From the NCBI GenBank assembly GCA_943371965.1, contig CALRWV020000010.1, positions 1-64,000 on the forward strand: DNA of 64,000 bases, in the 5' to 3' direction. Each line of letters starts with the position of its first letter. The stretch's first letter is position 1. The position numbers and the translations under genes were made by a program. This DNA is from CALRWV02 sp943371965 (GTDB lineage: Bacteria; Bacteroidota; JABWAT01). Of this stretch, positions 40,591 through 48,376 are shown in pieces. The notes beneath the pieces were generated by a model that had not been told where the DNA came from, searched no databases, and saw nothing but the letters and a program-made list of their open reading frames with translations.

Positions 40591-41253
40591 ATGAGACAGT
40601 TTTCAGAAATCAATAACTCACACAGGAAAACTTGGAACAAATATGTTGAACTATCGGCTGTATTTACAATCCTTTTTCTCATCACCGGTTTCTATTCGTT
40701 TCCCAAATTGGAAAATAAATCTGTTCTGGTTCCCGTTTATTATGATGATCCAATTCAAGTTGTTGATATTATTCCAACCAGACAAGTTAAATTGCAGACA
40801 ATGCCTCAATTCATTAAAACACCAAAAAAAATTTTGAGTGTATACAAGCCAGTTAATGATTTGAAGATTGATATAGTTGAATTGGAAAAATCAAAATATG
40901 AAATTGATATGTCCCTTGCAGAACCGTCGATTAATGCTGATTCAAATGAGGATTCTACAATAGATTTTCAGGAATTATCAGAAATTCCTGAAATAAAGTC
41001 AGTTGGACATAAACTTAAATATCCTTCACTTGCACAAAAAGCGGGAATTGAAGGAACAGTTTCAATAAAAGCAATGATTGATAAAGATGGAAATGTGTTT
41101 ACGGCAGAACTTTTGAAATCAGTTGGTGCAGGTTGTGATGAGGAAGCTTTGGAATATGTTAAAGAGTTGCGATTCAAACCAGGAACCCAACGTGAAAAAC
41201 CGGTAAAAGTTTGGATGGTAATTCCTGTAAAATTCAAGTTGAAAAGCAGATAA
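40591..41253 (+). CDS. TonB family energy transducer, first of two
   Basis: A 220-aa protein with one N-terminal membrane anchor (about 20-40, YVELSAVFTILFLITGFYSF). A periplasmic linker follows, then a TonB C-terminal domain (about 140-220) with LKYPSLAQKAGIEGTVSIKAMIDKDGNVFTAEL and the ending FKPGTQREKPVKVWMVIPVKFKL. The linker lacks the usual Pro-Lys runs. It probably energises a TonB-dependent receptor, most simply the divergent thiamine-type receptor. The start has GGAGG 7 nt upstream. Confidence 0.88.
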   Translation: MRQFSEINNSHRKTWNKYVELSAVFTILFLITGFYSFPKLENKSVLVPVYYDDPIQVVDIIPTRQVKLQTMPQFIKTPKKILSVYKPVNDLKIDIVELEKSKYEIDMSLAEPSINADSNEDSTIDFQELSEIPEIKSVGHKLKYPSLAQKAGIEGTVSIKAMIDKDGNVFTAELLKSVGAGCDEEALEYVKELRFKPGTQREKPVKVWMVIPVKFKLKSR

Positions 41254-41334
41254 ACTTACTACCTGATTTGTTTGACATTCAAAAACCTGAAATCTATATT
41301 CGTTTAATTAAAAATTGAATCTGTTGGAGTTTAA

Positions 41335-41991
41335 ATGGCACTCAAAAAAACGGACGAAGCAGATATCAAATCTAAATGGAATTTATGGGTTGAAATATCA
41401 ACCGTTTGTTCTTTATCTGGTTTGATTCTGGCATTTTATTTCTTTCCAAATCTTGAAAATCAGGTTGTTTATAAATCTGAAATTCAGGAAGTTGTTAAAA
41501 TTGAACATGTTGAAGTAACTAAACAGGAAGTTAAACCTCCACCTCCACCTCGACCACAAGTTCCAGTTGCAGTTCCTGATGATCAGGTAATGGACGATGA
41601 GGATGTGTATTTCCAGTCAGAATTAAATCAAAACGCTGAAGTTGCTCCCCCTCCACCTCAGGTAAACGAAGAAGAAGAAGCAACTATTTTTGAAGTAGTA
41701 GAAGAAGAAGCTGAACCCTTGGGTGGCCTCTCTGCAATCAATAAAAATGTAGAATATCCTGACCTTGCGAAAAGGGCGGGGATAGTAGGAAAAGTACTCG
41801 TTAGAGCAGCAATTGATGAAAAAGGTAATGTTATTAAAACGATGATAATTAAAGGTATTGGGGGTGGTTGTGACGAAGCTGCTGAAAATGCTGTAAAAAA
41901 GACAAAATTTAAACCTGGAAGTCAAAGAGGAAAGCCAGTTAGAGTTTGGATTTCAGTGCCAATTAATTTCTCTTTACGGGGAAATAAATAA
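41335..41991 (+). CDS. TonB family energy transducer, second of two
   Basis: A 218-aa paralogue of the previous gene with the same layout: a membrane anchor (about 19-38), a Pro/Glu linker (KPPPPPRPQVPVAVPDD and EVAPPPPQVNEEEEATIF) and a TonB C-terminal domain (VEYPDLAKRAGIVGKVLVRAAIDEKGNVI, GCDEAAENAVKKTKFKPGSQRGKPVRVW). The linker is more TonB-like than in the first copy. No exbB or exbD gene is seen nearby. A strong terminator follows. Confidence 0.9.
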   Translation: MALKKTDEADIKSKWNLWVEISTVCSLSGLILAFYFFPNLENQVVYKSEIQEVVKIEHVEVTKQEVKPPPPPRPQVPVAVPDDQVMDDEDVYFQSELNQNAEVAPPPPQVNEEEEATIFEVVEEEAEPLGGLSAINKNVEYPDLAKRAGIVGKVLVRAAIDEKGNVIKTMIIKGIGGGCDEAAENAVKKTKFKPGSQRGKPVRVWISVPINFSLRGNK

Positions 41992-42030
41992 TTATCTTCC
42001 ATTATCTATATTAAAAGTAAATCAATCAAT

Positions 42031-42066
42031 AAAAGGCAAAAACAGTAATTATTGTTTTTGCCTTTT
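42031..42066 (+). terminator. Rho-independent terminator after the tonB pair
   Basis: AAAAGGCAAAAACA and TGTTTTTGCCTTTT form a 14-bp stem with an 8-nt loop, ending in a T-rich arm. Confidence 0.85.
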
Positions 42067-42110
42067 GTGTTAATTAGCATCCAGAAATTTCGATCGAAAA
42101 GTATTTCTTA

Positions 42111-44234
42111 ATGAAATTAAAACCAGTTTACATCAATCTGATTTTTGCATTAACTCTTCTGGTTATATTCCTGATTGATACATTCAGTTATTTGGTAACA
42201 CATTATGGTGGCATCAATATTGTTCCCCATTGGGCAGTTTTTCTCCGGAACATTTTCCTGATTTCAACCTTCGTCAGTTACTTTTATTACACTTATACTA
42301 ATACTGTTCTTTCCAAACCGGAAAGCGTGAATTCTGCGTGGAAAGCAATAATCAGTATTGGAGTTTTTATTCTGTTACATATCCTGATAAAATATATTGG
42401 ATGGGAAAGTGATTTTGATAAAAGTGGTAAGGACACTGCTGAAACCGGAACAGTTCTTATTCCACAAACTTTTTTCACCATTTTAAAAGTTCATTTATTT
42501 GGCATCAGTTACTTTTTCTTTGGAATGTTTATTTGGCTGAAACTACGTGATTTCATTTATTTCAAACGCAATAAAAATACTTCTGTTTACTTTTTGGGTG
42601 CGCTGTTCGCTGTAGCAACAGCAAGTTTGATTCAGTATTTCATTTCAGAGGAAAACACAATAATTTCTTTTATCAGCATAAGTTTAGGTACTGCAGCAGT
42701 TATTCTGATTTTAATCAACAGTTTCAAATGGTCTTGGGTATTGTATGTACCCAGAAAAGAGAAAATAACCGGTATTTTTCTGATTATTTTTATGTTGATT
42801 CTACTGATCTTGTTAAAAGCGAATGACATAATAAATGAAGATGCTTTGCTTTTTTACTCCCCTGCAGTATCAACATTTGCACTTTTCAGTTTGTTGCTTT
42901 TAGGTGTTTTTGGAACGTTTTCATTTTTCAGTTTACTTTTTCATCTCCCAACAAGTGAAGTATTTGAACGGAAATCTTCCGAATTATCATCCATTCACAG
43001 TTTGTCACGGCTGATATCTGATGTATTTGATCTCAATGAATTAAGTGAAGCAGTAATTGGTTATTCGATACAAAGTTCACATTCTGAATTTGGATGGGTT
43101 GAGCTACTTGTTGAAAGTAAAGACCATATAAAAACACCCAAAATTTACGCAACAAAAAATATATCTTTTGACGATCTCGAAAAATTGACCGTCAATACTG
43201 AGAAAAATCTGAAAGAAAAAATTTATTCTTCCCCAACCATTATTTTAATTGATAAAGCTGACCAATCTGACATGCTGGATCAGTCAATAGTAAAATCAAA
43301 TAAAATAGGTAGTTTGGTTGTTGTTCCTTTGATTTCACGCGGTGAATTGGTTGGCGGGTTATTTGTTGGAAAATCACTTTCTTTTGGATTTGATAAAGAC
43401 GATCTCGATACCATTACCACCTTTGCTGATCAGGCAGCTATAGCAATTGATAACTCGAGATTGATTGAGAAATCACTGGAAAAAGAAAGACTTCAACAGG
43501 AATTGTTTATTGCACAATCCATGCAAATGAAACTGTTGCCTCAAAAAACACCTGTTCTTGAATTTTTGGATGTTGAAAGTGTGAGTTATCCTGCATATGA
43601 AGTTGGTGGTGATTATTATGACTTTGTACACCTTCCAGATGGTAATTTTGGAATTATTGTAGCTGATGTTTCAGGAAAAGGAACCAGTGCTGCATTTTAT
43701 ATGGCTGAAGTGAAGGGAATTTTCCAGTCGTTGGCAAGAAGTATCTTTTCTCCCAAAAGTTTGCTTGTTGAAGCCAATCAGGTTCTTTATGGAACTATGG
43801 ACAGAAAATCATTTGTTAGCCTTTTATATTCAGTTTTTGATTTGAAAACCGGCCGTCTGATTTTTGCAAGAGCTGGTCACTGTCCCTTATTGTTGGTCAG
43901 ACAAAATGGTGAGTATTTATTTATTAAATCTAAGGGAATTGGAATTGGGATAACCAAATCAGAAATATTGGAAGCACAGCTTGAAGAAGTAACAATTAAC
44001 CTTCAGGAAGGAGACATTTGCCTTATGTTTTCTGATGGCGTTGTTGAGGCAATGGATGCAGATATGGAAGAATACGGATATGACCGTCTTGGCAGATTGA
44101 TTGTAGAAAATGTTCATTTATCTGCTTCCGGAATTCTTCAAAAAGTAATTTCTGAGATTAATAGTTTTACCTATGACGGCAAAGCAAATGATGATCTAAC
44201 TTTAGTTGTAACAAAATGGAATAAAAACAAGTAA
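42111..44234 (+). CDS. Membrane-bound SpoIIE/RsbU-type serine phosphatase with GAF domain
   Basis: A 707-aa protein. It has about seven N-terminal membrane segments (1-285), a GAF domain (about 300-455, ending FADQAAIAIDNSRLIEKS), a short coiled coil, and a C-terminal PP2C-type SpoIIE phosphatase domain. The metal-binding Asp motifs are VGGDYYDFV, IVADVSGKGTSAAF, FSDGVVEAM and NDDLTLVV. It presumably dephosphorylates the STAS antagonist encoded 13 bp downstream in response to a membrane or ligand signal. It is the first gene of a long operon after the terminator at 42031. Confidence 0.9.
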   Translation: MKLKPVYINLIFALTLLVIFLIDTFSYLVTHYGGINIVPHWAVFLRNIFLISTFVSYFYYTYTNTVLSKPESVNSAWKAIISIGVFILLHILIKYIGWESDFDKSGKDTAETGTVLIPQTFFTILKVHLFGISYFFFGMFIWLKLRDFIYFKRNKNTSVYFLGALFAVATASLIQYFISEENTIISFISISLGTAAVILILINSFKWSWVLYVPRKEKITGIFLIIFMLILLILLKANDIINEDALLFYSPAVSTFALFSLLLLGVFGTFSFFSLLFHLPTSEVFERKSSELSSIHSLSRLISDVFDLNELSEAVIGYSIQSSHSEFGWVELLVESKDHIKTPKIYATKNISFDDLEKLTVNTEKNLKEKIYSSPTIILIDKADQSDMLDQSIVKSNKIGSLVVVPLISRGELVGGLFVGKSLSFGFDKDDLDTITTFADQAAIAIDNSRLIEKSLEKERLQQELFIAQSMQMKLLPQKTPVLEFLDVESVSYPAYEVGGDYYDFVHLPDGNFGIIVADVSGKGTSAAFYMAEVKGIFQSLARSIFSPKSLLVEANQVLYGTMDRKSFVSLLYSVFDLKTGRLIFARAGHCPLLLVRQNGEYLFIKSKGIGIGITKSEILEAQLEEVTINLQEGDICLMFSDGVVEAMDADMEEYGYDRLGRLIVENVHLSASGILQKVISEINSFTYDGKANDDLTLVVTKWNKNK

Positions 44235-44247
44235 ACGAGCAGTAATT

Positions 44248-44595
44248 ATGAGCGAATTTAATGTAATAATCAGAAAAAATGCCGATAAATCCGTTTTGGA
44301 TTTAACAGGTTATCTTGATGCACATACGGCCGGTGATCTTGAGACAAAATTGACCGATTTAATTAATTCCGGTGATGTAAAAATGATCGTGAATTTTAAA
44401 AATCTTCAATACATAGCATCAGCCGGACTTGGGGTTTTTATGGCCTATATTGAAGATGTTAGAGACAAAGGTGGAGATATTAAACTTTGTGGTATGAGTG
44501 CAAAAGTCTTTAATGTTTTCGATCTGCTTGGTTTTCCGGTATTGTATGATATAACTGGAACCGAAGAAGAAGCAATGGCGAAATTCAACTCTTAA
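44248..44595 (+). CDS. STAS-domain anti-sigma factor antagonist (RsbV/SpoIIAA-like)
   Basis: A 115-aa single STAS domain: VLDLTGYLDAHTAGDLETKL, then LQYIASAGLGVFMAYIEDVRDKGGDIKLCGM. Ser58 in IASAGLG aligns with the phosphorylated serine of SpoIIAA/RsbV, so it can be switched by the kinase encoded next. The usual Asp before this Ser is Ala here. It lies between phosphatase and kinase genes, the classical partner-switching arrangement. Confidence 0.9.
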   Translation: MSEFNVIIRKNADKSVLDLTGYLDAHTAGDLETKLTDLINSGDVKMIVNFKNLQYIASAGLGVFMAYIEDVRDKGGDIKLCGMSAKVFNVFDLLGFPVLYDITGTEEEAMAKFNS

Positions 44596-44604
44596 GGAAA
44601 TTAG

Positions 44605-45027
44605 ATGCTTAACCAAAGCTTAAAACTTAACAGTTCAACCGAAAGTTTGCAGGCAATCAGAGCTTTTGTCTCTGACAATGCAAAAACTGCAGGTTTTGGT
44701 GAAGACGATATCTACAAGCTTGAACTTGCAGTAGATGAGGCATGTACCAATATTATCAAACATGCATACAAAAATGATCTTTCCAAATTTATGGATATTC
44801 ATTTAAGTTCTGATGATAATAAATTTATTATCTCAATTGAAGATTCCGGAATTGAATTCAGGGAATCAGAATATCACGAACCTGTTCTTGCTGAATCGTT
44901 GAAATTGCGCAAAAGAGGTGGTTTGGGAATTCATCTTATCAAATCTTTTATGGATGAAGTTGAGTTCAAAAGAACCGGTAATAAAAATATTTTAAAAATG
45001 ACCAAATTTATCAACTCTAATGGATAA
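44605..45027 (+). CDS. RsbW-like serine kinase / anti-sigma regulatory factor
   Basis: A 140-aa GHKL ATPase. The N-box is LELAVDEACTNIIKHAYKND (E45 and N49), followed by ISIEDSGIEF and the glycine box RGGLGIHLIKSFMDEVEF. It is expected to phosphorylate the STAS protein at Ser58 and, when free, to bind a target such as a sigma factor. No sigma factor gene is nearby. It overlaps the next phosphatase gene by 8 bp. Confidence 0.9.
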   Translation: MLNQSLKLNSSTESLQAIRAFVSDNAKTAGFGEDDIYKLELAVDEACTNIIKHAYKNDLSKFMDIHLSSDDNKFIISIEDSGIEFRESEYHEPVLAESLKLRKRGGLGIHLIKSFMDEVEFKRTGNKNILKMTKFINSNG

Positions 45028-46663
45028 ACCGCAAGATACGTCCCAAATTGATCTTAAATCGCTTTTCGAAACTTCCAAACTTTTCAACTCTACTTACGAA
45101 CTGCCTTTTATTTCACAACACATTTTACGAACCGTAATGGGAAAATTCCTTATTGCAAAAGGGTTCATGTTCATCAAAAAAAGTGATGATCTTTTCCTTG
45201 TTTCCAGCAGAGGAAGTTTTCCTGAAACTTTTAGTAAAATAACCAATGAAACCCAATTGACTGAATTTGCAAATTCTAACAAACTGAATATTTATCCGTT
45301 AAATTCAAATCAAAATATTATCGGTTATTTGGGAATCGGTTATCCCTTAAACGGAAAAATATTGAATGAAACAGAAATTCACTTTCTTGAATCACTTCTG
45401 GAATTTGCCTCAGGTGCAATTGAAAATTCAATCCGGCTTAAAGAGTTGAATGATTCAAAAGTTTTTCTTGCAAAAAAAGTACAGGAGCTTAGGACACTTT
45501 ATGAAATCAGCAACGAATTGAATGGATTGACTGATTCTTCAAAGGTTTACAACTTATACGTTTTTACAGTTATGGGGCAAGGACATTTCAACGGAATTAC
45601 CATCTATGAACAGCTTGAGAATGGTGATTTGGTCAGTCAGTTTCAAAAAGGAGCGTCTTCGGCAAAAAAGGTGATTTCTGGATTGGATGTAAGGGATTTT
45701 CAACCAATTGTTATTACGGTCGAAAATGAAATGTATGATCGGATTTTTGAGAAAAAAGGGAAAGAACCCATTTTTGTTTTACCTATAAAATCAAATCTTA
45801 AAGGTTTGGTGGTATTGAAACAAAGTCCTCTTACTCAAAGTTTTGAAGAATCGGATCATGATTTTTATTTGTCACTTACACATATGCTGGATATCAGCTT
45901 GTCAACAATAGAATATTTTAAGGAGTCACTGTTAAAACAGCAGCTTGAGAGCGAAATAAAAGTTGCAAGTGAAATTCAGAATGCACTTTTACCATCCAAA
46001 TTCCCAAAAATGTTTGGACTTGATTGTTTTGGAGCCAATATTCCAAGTAAAACAGTTGGCGGTGATTATTTTGATATTTCAAAAATATCTGATAACAGGT
46101 TGATGGTGGCGATAGCTGATGTAACCGGGAAGGGAGTTCCTGCCAGTTTATTGATGGCAAATCTTCAATCCATGATCAAGGTTTTAATTCCTTTGAATCT
46201 TGATTTGTCAAAAATGACATCGATGATTAATCAGGTTATTTATGAAAATACAGCTCCTGATAAATTCATTACATTTTTCTGGGGAATTTTGGATTTTGAA
46301 ACCAATATATTAACCTTTGTAAATGCTGGACATAATCCCCCATACATCATAAAAAAAGGGGAATTAATTGAATTGAATGATGGTGGTTTGATTCTTGGTG
46401 TAATGCCTTCAGTTATGCCTTATGAAACGGGGAAAATTGAATTTTCAAGAAACGACAAACTGTTTATTTATACTGACGGTGTTACTGAAGCCATGAATGA
46501 AAACCATGAAGAATTTGGAGACGATTCACTGAAAAATTTGCTTTTAAACTGGCAAAATGAAACTTCCAGTGAATGGATTGAAAAAGTTTTTGCTGATTTA
46601 AAATCATTTACAGGAACAGCACCGCAAAGTGATGATATTACAATGATTGCAATAAAATGGTAA
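45020..46663 (+). CDS. Cytoplasmic SpoIIE/RsbU-type serine phosphatase
   Basis: A 547-aa protein with no membrane segments. Two GAF-like sensory regions (about 15-140 and 165-295) precede a linker (LESEIKVASEIQNALLPSKFP) and the SpoIIE phosphatase domain with VGGDYFDIS, AIADVTGKGVPASL, YTDGVTEAM and SDDITMIAIKW. It is the second phosphatase of the module and may feed a cytoplasmic signal into the same STAS switch. It overlaps both the kinase gene (8 bp) and the lipoprotein gene (7 bp). Confidence 0.9.
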   Translation: MDKPQDTSQIDLKSLFETSKLFNSTYELPFISQHILRTVMGKFLIAKGFMFIKKSDDLFLVSSRGSFPETFSKITNETQLTEFANSNKLNIYPLNSNQNIIGYLGIGYPLNGKILNETEIHFLESLLEFASGAIENSIRLKELNDSKVFLAKKVQELRTLYEISNELNGLTDSSKVYNLYVFTVMGQGHFNGITIYEQLENGDLVSQFQKGASSAKKVISGLDVRDFQPIVITVENEMYDRIFEKKGKEPIFVLPIKSNLKGLVVLKQSPLTQSFEESDHDFYLSLTHMLDISLSTIEYFKESLLKQQLESEIKVASEIQNALLPSKFPKMFGLDCFGANIPSKTVGGDYFDISKISDNRLMVAIADVTGKGVPASLLMANLQSMIKVLIPLNLDLSKMTSMINQVIYENTAPDKFITFFWGILDFETNILTFVNAGHNPPYIIKKGELIELNDGGLILGVMPSVMPYETGKIEFSRNDKLFIYTDGVTEAMNENHEEFGDDSLKNLLLNWQNETSSEWIEKVFADLKSFTGTAPQSDDITMIAIKW

Positions 46664-47385
46664 AATTACTCCTTATAATTGGAATTGTATTTTTTATTGG
46701 ATGTTCTTCTTCTGAGCAGTTAACCAAGGAAATCCCAATTGCAAAAACCGAATCAGAGCCAGTCGTTGTTCCTAAAGCTCCTGAAGTTGTTCTTCCTGAA
46801 TATTGGGATGTTGGTGTGCTGAATGATTTTATCATTGCAGAAAATCAGCGGATAACCAACTGCTATGAAAATGTGAAAGTGAAAAATCCGTCATTGAGCG
46901 GTTCAATGGTAATTCGGGCAAAATTCAACCCAAGGGGAACAATCGACAGTTTTCTTGTTGTCTCAGATGATCTTAAAAATAATGATCTCAAAAACTGTAT
47001 AAGAAAATTGGTTATGGGCTGGAAAACTCCAAAAGTTGATACAGTAAAAAACCAGTCAGTCTGGTTGGAAATTCCTTATGATTTTACCGATTTCAGCGGG
47101 AAATCTTCCGATTTACGTGGTGAGAACGAAATAGTCACTTACGCCGCATCAAAAAAAGCAGATTTATTCAGATGTGTTTCAGCAGATGAAAATACAGTGG
47201 AAATTACCATTATATTTTTCATTCTTCCCAACGGCAAAGTTGAGAATGTGAAAATCAAGGAAAGCAACATTGTTGATGAAGAAATTGTGAGCTGTGTTTT
47301 AAAACAGGTTTCGATCTGGACATTCAGATCAATTCAAACTGAAAAAAAGCAGCAGATCACACTTCCGTTTGTATTCAGTAAATAA
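46657..47385 (+). CDS. Lipoprotein with two AgmX/PglI-like C-terminal domain repeats
   Basis: A 242-aa predicted lipoprotein, signal MVKLLLIIGIVFFIGC with lipobox Cys16. Two domains share the pattern Cys, about 45 residues, Cys, then WxxP/F. The first is NCYENVKVKNPSLSGSMVIRAKF..NCIRKLVMGWKTP. The second is FRCVSADENTVEITIIFFIL..SCVLKQVSIWTF. This resembles the AgmX/PglI C-terminal domain of TonB-like proteins. Function unknown; cotranscribed with the phosphatase by overlap. Confidence 0.65.
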   Translation: MVKLLLIIGIVFFIGCSSSEQLTKEIPIAKTESEPVVVPKAPEVVLPEYWDVGVLNDFIIAENQRITNCYENVKVKNPSLSGSMVIRAKFNPRGTIDSFLVVSDDLKNNDLKNCIRKLVMGWKTPKVDTVKNQSVWLEIPYDFTDFSGKSSDLRGENEIVTYAASKKADLFRCVSADENTVEITIIFFILPNGKVENVKIKESNIVDEEIVSCVLKQVSIWTFRSIQTEKKQQITLPFVFSK

Positions 47386-47393
47386 GGAGAGTT

Positions 47394-47852
47394 ATGAGTT
47401 TAACCGAAAAAATAAACAACGAAATAAAAGATGCCATGAGAGCCAAAGACACTGTGAAGCTAACAACTTTAAGAAGTGTTAAAGCTGCATTGCTTGAAAA
47501 GGAAATTTCAATCCGTCAGGGTGGAACAGGCGAGTTGACAGAAGAAAATGAATTGCAGGTTTTGGTTGGTTTGGCAAAGAAAAGAAAAGAATCAATTGAA
47601 CAATTTCAGGCAGCTGGTAGAACAGATCTTGTTGATAAGGAAACAGCCGAATTGAATATTCTGAATGTGTTTTTACCGAAACCGCTTTCAGATGAAGATG
47701 TGAAAAACCGCTTAAAGGAAATTATTGCAGAAACTGGCGCACAATCAATGAAAGATATTGGAAAAGTAATGCCAATGGCCATGAAGGAATTCAAAGGAAA
47801 AGCAGACGGAAAATTTGTTCAGGATTCATTAAAAATTTTATTGGAACAATAA
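47394..47852 (+). CDS. GatB/YqeY domain protein
   Basis: A 152-aa helical protein typical of the YqeY family. It shows LTEKINNEIKDAMRAKDTVKLTTLRSVKAALLEKEIS, VLVGLAKKRKESIEQFQAAGRTDLVDKE, and DIGKVMPMAMKEFKGKADGKFVQ. This domain is shared with the C-terminus of GatB and binds tRNA-related substrates there; the stand-alone role is unclear. The next gene begins immediately after the stop codon. Confidence 0.92.
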   Translation: MSLTEKINNEIKDAMRAKDTVKLTTLRSVKAALLEKEISIRQGGTGELTEENELQVLVGLAKKRKESIEQFQAAGRTDLVDKETAELNILNVFLPKPLSDEDVKNRLKEIIAETGAQSMKDIGKVMPMAMKEFKGKADGKFVQDSLKILLEQ

Positions 47853-48347
47853 GTGAATTACCTTGACTGGATAGTAGTCGGATTTATTATTCTTGGAATG
47901 ATTTCAGGTTATTTCCGGGGATTTATTTCTCAGGTTTTCAATGTTGCCGGACTCGTCGCCGGATATTTGGTTGCCAAATATTTTTCAGCAAAATTTGCTG
48001 TGGTTCTAGCTGATCTACTTCCTTCAATTCAAGCAGAATCCGTTTTGATTGCATTTGCCGTTTTATTCGTAGGAACTTTAATTGTTGCAAAAACTATATC
48101 AGGAATGGTTGAAAAGGCAGTTGACATGGCTCAATTGGAATCAGTCAACAAAATATTGGGATTGCTTTTTGGCGGAATCAAATACATCATTTTCCTGTTG
48201 ATTCTTGATATTGTGCTGGTCAATGTAAATTTGCCCAAACAGGAAGATTTGGAGCAGAGCAAGTTTTACAAACTGATCAGAAACCAGAGCAATTTGGTTT
48301 TAAGATTGGTGGAAATCCCAAAATCTGTAAATGATATAATTGAATAA
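47853..48347 (+). CDS. CvpA family membrane protein
   Basis: A 164-aa protein with four hydrophobic segments. It opens with NYLDWIVVGFIILGMISGYFRGFISQVFNVAGLVAGYLVAKYFS, the CvpA signature. The start codon is GTG, directly adjoining the yqeY stop. CvpA-type proteins are linked to colicin V export and membrane homeostasis, but the exact role here is unknown. mutS2 follows 30 bp downstream, a common arrangement. Confidence 0.88.
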   Translation: MNYLDWIVVGFIILGMISGYFRGFISQVFNVAGLVAGYLVAKYFSAKFAVVLADLLPSIQAESVLIAFAVLFVGTLIVAKTISGMVEKAVDMAQLESVNKILGLLFGGIKYIIFLLILDIVLVNVNLPKQEDLEQSKFYKLIRNQSNLVLRLVEIPKSVNDIIE

Positions 48348-48376
48348 TTGGTTGAAGGAAAAATAAGTTAATCCAA

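Noticed and set aside
42293..42829. Antisense frames inside the first phosphatase gene
   Set aside because: They mirror the hydrophobic membrane segments of the sense protein; no promoter or family pattern.
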